Shown here: in pieces, positions 44,090 through 57,200 of the stretch | Layout of the letters: each line of letters begins with the position of its first letter | Position numbering within the stretch: the first letter of the stretch is position 1 | DNA from: Ampelomyces quisqualis | Taxonomy: Eukaryota > Ascomycota > Dothideomycetes > Pleosporales > Phaeosphaeriaceae | Direction: 5' to 3' | Assembly (NCBI GenBank): GCA_018398575.1 | Contig: JAGTXZ010000019.1 | Coordinates: 2,170,001-2,234,000, forward strand | Length of the DNA: 64,000 nucleotides | The notes under the pieces: model-generated | What the model saw: only the letters and a program-made list of their open reading frames with translations | What the model was told of the DNA's origin: nothing | The model's database searches: none | Position numbers and translations under genes: made by a program

Positions 44090-47000
44090 ATGGTGAAAGA
44101 GGGTTTGGTGGCACCAAGCTTTCTGGGCATCCAGGCGTTTCCAACGGGCTATCCTTCTTTCCAGCATTGGTGGGAGTGGACGCTCGTGACCATCATTGCA
44201 GTCAGCGCGGTCGTGGGACTCTTTGCTGCTCTATGGTTCTCGTACCATTCGGTCCGGGGTCTTCTGAAGGTATGGAAACGCCCACAAATCCCGGTTGCAC
44301 ATATCTGATCGCGTACATCCTTCCAGGCTCACCATAAAGAAGATGTTCTCCCACTGTCGGTGCAAGAGCGTATTCATCTGTTGTCTCGAAGCGCACAGAA
44401 TGTCTGCAAGAAGCATTCGCTTCCCGCAAAACCAACATCGTTTGGCGTCTACTTGGGTATGATCAATAGTCCAGTCACCGCACAAGAAGCAAAGATACTT
44501 TCACAATGGGATGCTGTCATACTTGATTATTGTGAACCTGGGGTTCTCGACGCCGTCAACCATGATCGCATACAACTTGGGCCGCAAATCATCGCCAGAC
44601 TTGATATGCTTCAGATCCTGAGTGCCAAACCCGCCAACACCGAGCTTGATCTGTCGCGCGTAGTATACATTGTCTCCAAAATCATTCGACAGACCTTGAG
44701 GCAGCCGAACCAAAAAAGATATTTTACTGGTGTTGTCGTGGCGGGCTGGCGCGAACGCCTATCGACACCTCTTCTCAATGGGCTTGCAAGACTTCTCAGA
44801 GCCTATGGTCTGGACGTTTACCTCGAGGTCGGGCCTCCGGAATTTCTTGATGATGTAGAAAAATTGGACATTGACTCGTTCTCTGGTGTCATCGTCCGCA
44901 ACGGCACAATCCTTCCCAACGGCAAGCGGAGAGACTATTTCGAGATGGACAAGATGAAGACCACAACAAAAGCCTTTGTTTCACAAGCTTGCCAAAGGCC
45001 TTTTCTGACCATGATGTGGGACACGATTGACGATCAAGTCGATCTTTCACATGCTGTTGTGCGGAGGGCGCACACGTGGTGTAGCTACCATGGCGCAGTT
45101 CCATACTTCACACGCCGACACGCTCTGACCAGCATCTACGATATACGATCTTGCGAACAACCACTAGCCGCATTCCAATGGCTCAAAACTCGGAGAGTCA
45201 TGACTGTGCACGAAAAGTACCGCACCACCCGTACTGTACGTATCGCTCGTTCGGCCATGAACATGTTGAAGTCTAATATATCATCAGCTTTCACCAGAGT
45301 TCTCAAGTACCATAGATGACTACCTTCCGCTGCAGACGATATTCCCGTTGCTTGGCAATACCATTGCTGGACTGGACGGGGCCGAATCTGACAATGACGA
45401 CAAATCGAGTACCTCTACCCTGACCGTGCAGTACCCGGAGATAGACGAGAATGGCGCCTTGCTGTCTAAAGAGTCATCATCATTCCCCACCTCTGTCCCG
45501 GAGTGGGCTCTTGCTCTGAAGAAGAATTCAGAGAACGCTCTGTCATGTTGTTTCGACGGCACTCAATACGGATCGCTGGGCTGCTTTCCTATTGGCCTGA
45601 ATGCATCAAAACTGGATTTTGATCATGTTCTAAAATCACAAAGGAGACTTCGAACCCTAAAATTGCTAAGCAAGGTTCCCGCTCAACAGTTGCATGCTGC
45701 CGCCAAATCTCTTAGCACCTACTGCCGCAGAGAGAGTCGCATCCTAGATTCAATACAATCCTCACGAGAAGTCATCGCGGACCTTGTGGATGCACTCTTA
45801 AACACGACTGATGAAATGGACGATCCTTATCAGCTACAAGTCTTCTCTGGTCTGGATTCCGGGTTCCACACTCCAGATGGTGGACAATTCTGGGGTGTTT
45901 GGGAGCTTGAGTCGAGGACCACAACCATATTGATGTACTTGTCCAAGTCTGTCCAAGACTTGGCTGGAGTTTTACTCCACACGCACTTGAGTCGCATGGG
46001 CTTCTCCAGATACCATTGCTTTCTGGCAGAGTACGGTTTGCACACAGTCGAAGCAAGCCTAGGTCCCTCATCACGTCTGCCTGAGCGATTCTACCAGGAT
46101 TTCCGGCTTCTGTCCTCCACGGATCTTTTACTCTACTTGCAACACCTACAACATTCGGGGTGGGAGAATGGGTGTCCAATGCTTGAATCGCTACGTAAAG
46201 AATGCGAAGAGCTGCTTATTGAGGTACCAACCTATCACCAGCTCAAGCAGCTTAGTAATATGGATTACATAAGCGGTGTTATCACGGACGAGTCTCTGGT
46301 GAATGCCAAGCTGAAGTGGTACCGTCTTTGCAATTTACCAACCCTCAACAAACACAACGCATTGGAGCTATTCAGACATGTGTCTGAGACGTTCCTGGAC
46401 ATACTGTGGTGGCGAGATCACGAGAAGTTGGACGCAATCACTGCTGCTATCGAAACCCTGGCGAAAAAAAGTGAAACAGACTCCGTGACCGACTTCTTGC
46501 TTTTCTGCATCTTCTGTGCAGCTCGGAAAGCGGGTTTCGAAGAAGTTTACATCGAAGTCTCAGATCGCAATCCTCTATTCAACCAATACACTGATCAGAG
46601 TGCGGCTTTCGCAGAGCTATTCGCTCTGGGTTCTCGTTGCGAAGCATACTTCGACATCAAGCCCAGCGACATCGGAGTACTCCTGAGTAAGAAGCATAGG
46701 GATTACTACAACCAGAACGAACACCAGCCTCCTATGTGGGTGTTCAACGCGCCCTCTTTTGCGTCGGCGTACGCCGCTGCACAAACGGACATTGACCCTG
46801 CCCAGAAGGCATCTGTGATGCCAGCCTTTCGTCGTTTTACGTTTCTCAGTGTGTTTGCAATTCCAGCTCTTGTTGGTAAGTTTTTTGTGCGAAAATCAAA
46901 GCTCATTATTAAAAGATCTAGACATTGTCCTTCTTTCCACCACTGGACATGGTCTGTACCTTAGCACGGCTATGTCAGAGAAGGAGCAAAAGTATGCTAC

Positions 47001-50000
47001 ATTGGCTCTCATGTCATCTTTGCTCCTTTCCGGCGCTATAGGAACCTGGATCTCCATCGGAGGTACCTACTATCTCATCTCCATGGCTTTTTCGGCCGCA
47101 AACATGTTTGTACTTACGCGCCTGATTGGTGGCCTAGCATTCACGCTTGCCGGGTGCCTCTTGGGCTTCATCGTCATTGCCTCGGTAGAATCGGCTGGCC
47201 TTGCCGCAGTGTTCTTCATCTACCTCTTCGGACTCACAGCATATCTCACCATTCTGGCAGTGCTATCGACATATCAGATTCCTGGCTCGAGTTTCCTGAA
47301 CGGTCGAAGAATCATCATCATGGTCATTCCAACTTTGACCATATCGCCATTACTCACCATCTTCATTTGGGATCACGACAGGGCATATGACATCTACATT
47401 TATCCGTGTATTCTCTATGTTTTTGTGACGCTTCTGATTCTGGCCACTCGTCGAGTAGCGACTCAATGGGTGACTTGGTATCATGATATCAAGACTCTCA
47501 ATGACTCTGATATCAAGGACTGGTACATACAAAGGAACAACCAGCGAGAGAGTGCTGCAAGTGTAAATATAACCAAACGTATGTTCGAGACCTAACAAAT
47601 ATGGTATCAAAACCTAACACGACGCAGCCAACCGACTCAGCAAGGGGCCCAGAATGTCGCTGGCAGCCAGCGACTCGGTTGCACCCTCATCTGAGATGTC
47701 ATTCGGAGATCTAGAAGCTTTCAATGGCCTCAGCGAACCGGCAATACTTGCCCTCTGCCGTAAGGAGCTCTACGATGCAGTCGTACACGAAAACGGACGT
47801 CGCTTCTGGCAAAGACCCACAACAGACAACTTCGTAAGGCGCCTCGCTGATTGCTGGGATGCTACCTTGTTTTTGCTTGATTGGTACTGCCGTGTCACTG
47901 AAACCAAGCGTCCAATTCCCTACAGCTCCACTTGGAACCTAGAGACACAAGTTGCGCTGGAGAGCATGCAACAATCCCAAAAAGGCATCAAACTGCACAA
48001 CTCATTCATACACTGGAGAAACGCCGGTGATGAGATCTACTGCGGTGTTCTTTACTTTCTCGTGGCTCTCATGGATCGATGGGTTGACTTGGTGAACGGC
48101 GGCAACAACGTGGGTCTGATCACGTCGGAAATGAACACTACGCTTCGATTGTCTGTTGGCTTCGGCCTTGCGTACTATCTCATTGGTGCTGTCCTGCTCG
48201 ACTACAAAGCACAGCATTTGCATACAATGTCTGAGCAGATGTCACCCATTTCTATAGAGGACATACCTCAAATCAGGAAAGCCAAGGCCAACGACCAAAA
48301 GTTCAGGCGTCACCTCTACTTCAACACCCTTTGCCGCTTCGTCGGGGTACATGTCTGGGCTCTAGCTGTATGTGCAGCGCTCATCTGGATCTTTAATGGC
48401 ACGGAGGTGGGACTGATCATGTTCCTCGCCTACATGGGGGCGTACAGTGGTCTACTGTTGTATCAGTACAACAAAATCTTCTCTGGTCCTCACGCACTCA
48501 TGCCACTTCTCGCAGCAGTCCTTCTCGGCTTTATTGTTGGCAATGTACTCATAAATGTGATGCCAGGCGAATTTCTTTACAGCAAAGTTATCGGGCTAGC
48601 GGTCTCCACTTGGACTGCGGCCATATTATCTTTCCGGACGGCCAAGCTCGGTATGCCAGACACAATTGACTTTGGAGTGTGGTTTTCCGAAACTATGGGC
48701 AGATTCCGACCACGAGAACAAGTTCTTGGCTCAACCAAATCTGTGAATCTCGGCGGTGGACATTTTCAAGTACGTGTGCATCGCTCTAGCGATGAGCAAT
48801 ACCGCGCATTTTCCGGAGCCGGAAGTGACGCCGAATTTAGTCAGACCGAGCTTCACGCGTTCTGTGAGAAGCTGAAGCTTGCACCCAAGGAAGATCGTTT
48901 CCGCATTATGCCGACAGGACATCCAGGCGATCAGATCACGGCCATGCTGTTATCATGTACTCATGACAACCTCTCTCGTCTCGCACTACAAGCCTTTCCC
49001 ACGATGCCATTTCTGACGCAAAGGGTCGTTCGTGCGTGGAATAACGATTTGATCAAGATATTCATCGTTCCCATGCAGTCCGTGGCAGACACACACACAG
49101 GCCTTCGTGCGATCTCAAAGTTTTCGGATGGGCATTTGACCCTGTACGTTGCCTCAGACTCAGGCAAGTCTACTTCTGCTCAAGTCAACGTGAGCAGTAA
49201 TTGTGCGACCATTGCGGAAACGTTGCTGCACGCGTGCTCGGGAACCATGTTCGGCATGCCACATAATCAGGCGGAGGTTACAGAATCCATGATAGCCTCT
49301 GGAGCTATCGAAGAACAGACATATACCGTTTCAGAATGCAGCAAACGATCCATGCCGGCGCTTCTGTTGGGCACAGAGGCACGCCACTTCGAGACGGCAT
49401 GCCGTAAAGAGCTTCTTCGTCACCTCTGCCTTGGGTACGATTGCGAGACTCAATGGGACACTTTACCTCTGGAAATTCGGCGTCTGTTCCTGCGAAGATG
49501 TATCGGTGTTCGTGCCCCCTTTACCAACACCGAGATGGCATGGATCCACGCGAATGTCGCGGCCGAAGACTCGTGTACAATTCTGTCAAGAGTGGCACGC
49601 TTCGACCTCGGTGCTTACTTCGCCGTCAATAAAATTAGCTATTTTCAGCACCGCGGTGACCAAGCTCTCAACAACAAGGAGTATTGGCAGTTGACCGCCG
49701 ATTTCCAGGAGTCTTATTATCCTGTTCTGAACCGCTCAGCTGTTTCGCTTTTCAGTATCTCTACGGAATACTTCAGAATACCACTGGCTTACATTTACCA
49801 TTCTATAGGCACCTGGATCAAGTTCTTCGTCCTGGCGTGTATGGCCGATCCCGAGTTCCAGCGAGAGCTCAATGGCGCCTTGATTCGCACGCCACTTGTG
49901 ATCGCCAAGCCAACAACCTTCATCCTCACCGGACTGTGGATCTACAGTCGGGCTGCTATGTCATTCGCCTTGCCATTCTTCCTGTATTACCGTCGCAAGG

Positions 50001-53000
50001 ACATTGCAGGGCTTGCGGGTACCGTGAAAGGTAGTCTAATCATCCAGAAAAAGAACCGCTTGGTCATCCGTAGTTACGGCGATACCGAGACTGCGTTCTT
50101 TCATGCTCTTGAGAATGGCCACTTCAAATTGGTATTCTATCAGGGTGTCCTAACTCAGGAGCCGACTTGGGGTCACACAAGAATCACCCAGTACGATGGA
50201 GACATACGCATCACGCTGCGGCAAGAATACAAAAATGTCAAAGTGACGAATGAGTACACGTATGAATACGGAACGAAAAGGTCTTCTCGGCTTATTCAGC
50301 TCTCAAAAGCTAGGCATAATCGAATTCCAGTGAGCAGGAGCTGCATTGCAGGAGACGATACCGGTGCCAAAGTCCATTACAACCGCAAAGGCCATGTGGA
50401 GTCTGGTAGCTACATCAGTCACGGCAACTTGGTGCGCTTCAAATACCACTACCGTAAGAATGCCAAGTACGACGATGAATTGCTACGCGCAGAATTCGTA
50501 CTGCCGCACATGTCCGCCAACGTCAGCTGGTGTGCTCCACCTGTGCGCCATGCCGAGAAGACGGAGCGTTGGATCCCGACACCACGTGTGCACGAGGCAA
50601 CGTTCGTTCAGGGTGCCGATGTCTACGAATGCACATGGCTATACGACCACAAATTCCACCCAACAATCACCACTAAGCTTAATGGAGACCCGGTCGAAAC
50701 TCCAGACATGATTCGCCACGATTGGCTTGGGGTATTGAAGAAGCCAACACGGTGCACCTTCACTGATGAGAATCCTTTGCTCGCGTTCAAATCGCCTACG
50801 TCAAGCTTTATGAGTAGACTGTTTCGAAACAACATCAAGCAACAGGAGATCTCTACGTCTAGGGCACGATCACAGTTGTGGAAAACATGGAAGAAGCGGA
50901 ATGACCTCGACGGCGTGGTCATCCGTTGGGTTGATGAAGAGCTTATTCGCAAAGAAGCATTGCTTCGGCCGTACTGGCGGCGTCGCGACCGAGGTAGCCT
51001 TTTGAAAGCAGAAGACTATCTTGCCCTACACGCTGATGCAATCATGGCAAGCTGCGATCTCACAAGCGACATTAGTGCATGGACCCCACTTGCGATCCGG
51101 ATGAGCGATCTTTTCAGTTTTGGCCAAGGTGGCGATGCTGTGATCTTCACAAGAACCAAGACGCTACAAGGCGACACCGACAAAAATCTTCATGTCATTG
51201 CCGTTGATACTGGCACATGGCCGAATGAAGGTGGAGGAGTTTCCGCTTGCCGTCGCGATCTTATCAACAATTTGCGCACAATCAAGTGGCACATGGTAGT
51301 CGAGTCGGCGAACGACTTTGGATTACCCAAGCATCAGACCGAAGAAAACGTCGAATCGCTCAAGGTCCTTCCTTTATGGGGCCTTGACTTCATGCATCCA
51401 AGTCACGGCATGTTCACGAACAAGCTAGACAGTGAGGTCGACCACCTTGTCAAAGAAGCCACAATCACAGACATCAAGACAAACTTCATCCCCACGTTAA
51501 CTGCGCTTGTTCGTGGTGCACGAGCGATCAACATGACCTCCGCAGACGTGAAGCAAGCTACGCGCGCCTTAGTTAATCTCAATACATACTTTCAAGATTC
51601 TCGGCACTGGAAGGAAGTCTGGACGAGCGACATCGTGAAAGATACGTGGAGGAAGTTGTGGCTAACTGAAGACATGCCCAACGCGCAACCGCCGTCGCAG
51701 TGGTTTAGAACCGAGCTGCCCACGCTTGGGCATTTCGACACGGCATTGGACTTGTGGTTCAGATGTAAGTAATCATTAGCGTTTCTATCGTACCCGAACT
51801 AACTTGACAGATCTATTCATTTTCTCGATCCCAATACCCGAGAAGATACCCAGCGTCTTCCAGGCTTCCCACCACAGCGTGTCAGCTTCCTACGGCATTG
51901 TATGTAAGATTAAGCGCAACTGTACGCTCCAGATCTGGGACCACGCTATCTCGTGGCGCGAAACTAATCTCTACCTCTCGTCGGCTATGTGCACTTTGCC
52001 ACCCTTCATTCGGAACTCTCTCCTGGGATTGATGAAGATGACTTCCACCCTCATTTTACATCATGCCGATCATATTCTTCCTTGCGCAGGTAAGCAAGCG
52101 ATTACTTGCTTGAGTTGACATGAGCTTACGATCGGATCAGACTTCTTCAACCCGGGTTGGGAGGTGGAAATCGGTAGCGGCAAAGGCCAATTGACTCACC
52201 GTAACGTGTTCAAACGTAAGGTCGACCCGATTGTGAACGGCATTACAGATATGCAGAAGTTCTCACCTGTCACCGACATCAAAACGAAAAGCCCTACCGT
52301 CACAATGTTGTCCCATGTTTGGTTCGCAAAAGACATCAAGACTGCTCTCCTCGCGGCCGACATCATCTCGAATGAGTGGGGATTCAAGGACTATAAGCTT
52401 GACATCTATGGCGCACTCAACAAGTCGCCCATCTATTCCTCCGAGTGCCAAGAAATCCTCGCCTGCAAAGGCCTTGGAACGAGTGTGGCACTGAAGGGTA
52501 CTGCAGACCCAGCTATGGTTCTTGCTGACACCTGGCTTTTCCTCAATTCATCAGTATCGGAAGGTTTGCCGCTGGCGCTTGGTGAGGCAGCATTGACTGG
52601 TGCTCCTGTTGTGTGCACTGATGTCGGTGCCTCTCTGCGTGTTCTCACTGACCCCGACGATGGCAAGCGCTACAGTGAAGTCGTTGCTCCAAATGATGCC
52701 TATGGCATGGCTCGAGCACAAATCAACTTGTTGGCTATGTTAGACGAATGGGCACAATATGCGGATGACAACGGCGAGCCGGCGCCCATCTTACCACACA
52801 AGCCAACACCGCGAGATATCGAGATCATCACCAAGCGCATGTATGATAAGACCGAACAGCGCCGCAAACTGGGCATGATGGCTCGATCAATTGTTCAAAA
52901 GTCCTTTGGTGGCGAGCGCTATCTCCGCGAGCACGAACAAATGCTGTGGATCGGCAAAGCTTGCCACGAAATGCTCGGTCTGGAGAAACGCGTCCCACCG

Positions 53001-53606
53001 CCCAGAAACCCAGCACGCCTACTCTCCCTCCGCAACCGCACGCCTTGTCAACAAGTCACCGACACCGCCTCAAGCAACATGATCGACACACAGCTCGCGA
53101 AAATGCAACACCCCCGCCGCCCATTCGCCGCGCGCCACCACTCAACTGCCACATCCTTTTCGTCGGTGTATGTCGACCCCCCGTCCGGCTCATCGACATA
53201 CTCAGACCCCACCTGGGAACTCGAAGAATGGGACCACGACGCCAACCACTCCACCCCCACCTCATCGCTCAAATACCCACACTCGGAAAATTCCCAACAC
53301 GCTTGGCCCTCTTCAAAACCCCTCCTTACTCGCCCTCTCAAAGCGCACTCGCGCTCATCTGTCCCACCACCACCTCCCCACCCATCACATATGGCGCGCG
53401 GCAAGCGTCCTGTCCACCATCACCACTATCATCCCACCGGCCACGACGGGAGTATGCGCGGCGAGCGCGCGAGTCCGCCGAGACATGATTCGCGGCACTC
53501 GGTGCTGATGAGGCAGAGTCTTGCAGCGCCAGAGAGTGGGAGGAGTAGCTTGCGGGCGAAGAGTCATTTGAACGAAGTAGAGGTTGCCGAGTATGGGGGT
53601 TTGTAA
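44090..53606 (+). CDS. gtb3: Giant membrane glycosyltransferase with PelF-like GT4 domain, GAG synthase (Gtb3-like)
   Basis: Presumed polymerase/exporter of GAG. Seven exons (44090-44269, 44327-45235, 45288-46875, 46922-47578, 47628-51764, 51811-52089, 52141-53606) give 3071 aa, all joins in phase. Layout: one N-terminal membrane helix (about 27-50); a cytosolic region with VVVAGWRERLSTPLLNGLAR and FVSQACQRPFLTMMWDTIDD; about six helices near 880-1090; several more near 1190-1430; another hydrophobic segment near FILTGLWIYSRAAMSFALPF; then the GT4 domain. GT4 marks are TGTWPNEGGGVSACRRDL (about 2310), QIWDHAISWRETNLYLSS, DFFNPGWEVEIGSG, VNGITDMQKFSP and the donor-binding Glu-x7-Glu in SEGLPLALGEAALTGAP (about 2720). 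The first 2300 residues have no bacterial PelF counterpart. The last about 170 residues are low complexity, rich in His/Pro/Ser. Exon 2's donor and exon 3's acceptor (CAG before LSPEFSST) were chosen by phase and branch point. It is divergent from agd3. Confidence 0.88.
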
Positions 53607-54235
53607 TGTGCAATTGTGACGGGTTAACATATAAAGAACAACCAAAGACATTTCGGAGAGGGAAAGGAGAAGAAGAAAAAAGAAAAAAAAATCGGTTTCG
53701 TGTGGATTCATTTGCAATGACATTTTTGCGGGGGGGACGTTCGTTTTGCATGTATCGCATGTATGGCATTGGATTGCATCATTTTTTTTGCATGGGATAA
53801 AAACATCTGGGGTGGCGTTCTACATAAGACTAATTGTGCTTATTTGGCTTAGCAAATAAACCTATCAGTGTATCCATCGGACGCTTAGCAATACAAAGCG
53901 ATTCTTTGCCCTTGTGCACAACAATCTACTCCAAAACCGTAGCCATTTGTTCGCCGATCCAACACAAGGCGCTTTTCCGTGGGGTATATAATAATTAGTA
54001 ACCTCCAATTCCATGTATGCGAAGCGTCGCGCAATTGCCGACCTAACCCAACGCCGACTCGAGTCGACTAGAGTCTAGTTTCATATCCTCAAGCCACTCT
54101 GAGCACCCAAATATGCAGCCATTGAAATCGGTGCGTTTGTTTCTCTTGCTCTTCGAAATGCTTCCCTCGGTCTCGCTCCGCGGCACCGCGCTCGACGCTT
54201 CAGCATGTTTACTCGGCACGACTAAACTGAACGGA
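53607..54235. other. Convergent intergenic region between gtb3 and the histidine kinase
   Basis: 629 bp holding two 3' UTRs. A poly-A-rich run is at about 53670-53692 and a poly-T run near 53781-53790. No gene is seen. Confidence 0.55.
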
Positions 54236-57200
54236 TCACTGTAGATTCCTACTGGGATACTTCATCGCCAACTCTTCAATCTTCGGGATCAATTCTCCAA
54301 TTCTAAACGGTTTGCTGACTACGTCGTCCATTCCCGCCGCGAGCAGCGTGGCAATCTGCTCGCTCCTTGCGTTTGCCGTGACAGCGATGATGGGGATGTG
54401 GCAGTTGAAGTCTCCTGCTTGTTCGAGTTCGCGGATCATACTTGTACACTGGAGGCCGTCCATGGTGGGCATTTCCTTGTCCATGAGGACGACACCGAGG
54501 TCTATGGCGCCCGGGGTGGCATTTTTCCAGTACGTGGAGTTTTTGAGAATGTCCAGGGCTTCACCGCCGTGGTTGGCGACTTGCGTTGTGATGCCGTGAT
54601 TGTGGAGTTGACGCTGGAGGACTTTTTGGTTCACTGCAAAGAGTGAGCAGATGGAATGAGAAGGGCGGGCTTTGAGAACTCACCAAGATTGTCTTCTACG
54701 ATCAATACTTTGAGGCTGGATCGTAGTGGCTTAGGTTCGGCAGTTGCTGAGGAACTCTCTGGTAGAGGCGCGAAGTCTTTGACCTTTGGTGGTTCGACAA
54801 GTCTTGTAGTATCCTTCGCGTTGGATATTTTTCTGGTAAGTGAGATACCTGTCGCGCCTTCGATGGCGTCGCTTGGCTCCCGGCTTCTGCGACACTTGAT
54901 ATAGAATGCGAACGTGCTACCCTTGCCTGATTCAGAGGAGACGCCGATTTCACCACCTTGTAGCTCCGTCAACTCGCGCGAGATAAACAGGCCGAGGCCG
55001 GAACCTCCATACTGGACGTGTGTCCTTGGGCTTGCTTGTTGGAACCGCTGGAACAACACCTTGAGCTCTTCAGGGCTAAGACCCCGACCAGTGTCTTGAA
55101 CTGCAAACTCGAGATAGATTTCTTCGCCATCACCCCAGTCCGGCCCCAAAGTCTGGTCTATTCGCTTGGCACGCATCTGGAAATAGCTCACGCAAGGGTT
55201 GGGGCTAGCGGAGGGTCGTTGGCGCGATGCTGACAGTATGACTTTGATTGTTCGTGTTTCTTCAGTGGTCGTGAATTTGATTGCATTCGTGGTCAGGTTG
55301 ATGAGTACCTGTTCTTCGTTAGCCAGAAGTTGACATGAATTCTACCGTCATTACCTGAAGCACACGTGATGGGTCAATCTTGACCCAATCGACGTTCAGT
55401 TTCCTGAACGAGTCTGTCAAGACAAATTCCATCTCGATTCCAGCTGTCTGAACTTCGCCTTCAAACATTCTCAAGGCCCGCTGAACGACCTGCAATGGTT
55501 GTGCGTCGACTGGCGTGACCTATTTCTCGTTAGCAAACAAGCTTCGCCATTGTTGTGATTGCAACTCACCATCAACATGGCACTGTCTAATTTCGATAAT
55601 GTGAGAACGTCATCAACAATGCGTTTCTGATGTTGAGCGCATAAAGCTATGGTTTGAGCTGCGTCGATGGAATCGGATACGATACTGTCTGCGATGGTCT
55701 GCGAGCCGGTCGCTCTGAAGTCGCTCAGGTTTGTCGAGATCTCGTCTGCGCACTGTAGGATGGCACTCAGACTACACTTTGTCAGTGCTGCTTCAAAGGG
55801 ATTTTAGGAGGTGCAGAGAACATACGGGTTGCGCATCTCGTGACTTGTGATGTCGATGAAATTCTCCTGTTGTCTCTTGAGCTCGACAGCCTCTTCCATC
55901 TTGCGCTTCTGGAATCCCTCGGCCCATTTCTGAGGGCTTATATTTGTGATACTTCCAAACACACTCTTCAGTTGCCCGCTCTCATCTTTTTCGGGGAATG
56001 CTGAAAAAAGAACCCAGGTGTCGCCCTTGTTACGATTGCGATCCTCCCAAGGCGCCTTGAACCTGAATTCGACATTGATAGCAGCAGCATTGTTTACCAA
56101 GAGTCTCCAATGGTCTTTGATAGGTCTTTGATCTTCTTCTTTGACATAGTCGATCCATCTATTCGTCTTTTCGCGCTCTTTGGGAACTCTCGATATTTCG
56201 TACCAAGTGTCATTACAGTAGGTTATCCGTCCAGCGTGGTCGGCGATGAACAGACCTGCAGGCGAGTATTCTGCCATGCGTGTGAACCTTGTCTCGCTCT
56301 CTTTGGCCTCTTTTGTACGTGCAGCAAGCTGTTCCGACAAGTTGAAACGGTCCTCAGCTGCGAGCTTGGCCGCTTTCTGACCTCTGCGGATTTCCTCCTC
56401 GAAAAGAACAACGGAGGCTAACGAGGTCGCCAACTGTCTGCTGAGAAGCTGAACAAAGAGATTGTAGTCGTCATCATAAGGTCTTCTGGGGTTGATGCCC
56501 AATACCAAAAACCCAAGGATGGTTTCACCAGTGGTCGGGTGAATTGGACAGATCACTACGTCCCGACAAGGATCACCAAATCCTCGCCATTCAAGTCCGT
56601 CCATCATCGTCTGTGGAAGATCACCCGAGCCGATGCTCACGACAACGGGCTTATCGGTCTTCATAACCTCACGAAAGACTGGGCCAAACCCTTCGTTTCC
56701 TTCCTTGAGATCGATTTGTTCTGGTGCAGATTGGTGACCAGGCGGAACACCTAGCGAGCCTTCGAGATAGCAGTGCTTGACGCCAAGTAAACTATTAGAA
56801 TACAACGATGAAGAGTCACTGTCGTTCTCATCAGATACAGAGTAGAGTAGAATAAAGGGCGTGTCGCATTCGTTCTCGGTCAGGGCCATCAAGACTTGGT
56901 CCCAGAAGCCTTTGATGTCGCGGGCAATGGCTGTACGCTCGCCCACCTCACGGAGGGTCAGCATGCGTCGTTCAGCAATTTTCCGCCGCGTCTTTTCGAA
57001 AGCAGGATTGTAGAGTCCCATGACAGTTCCATCCTCGCCGACCATTGGAATTATGGACCAAGAGAAGTAAGTTTCCTCAAGAAAACCGCTCCGTTTCATA
57101 AACAAGCAATCATCATCCTTCATTGTGGCCTGCCCGGTGATTCGTGCATTTTGGAAGACGTCTTTGACCTCGTCCCAGATCTCGGACCAGGCTACCTTGT

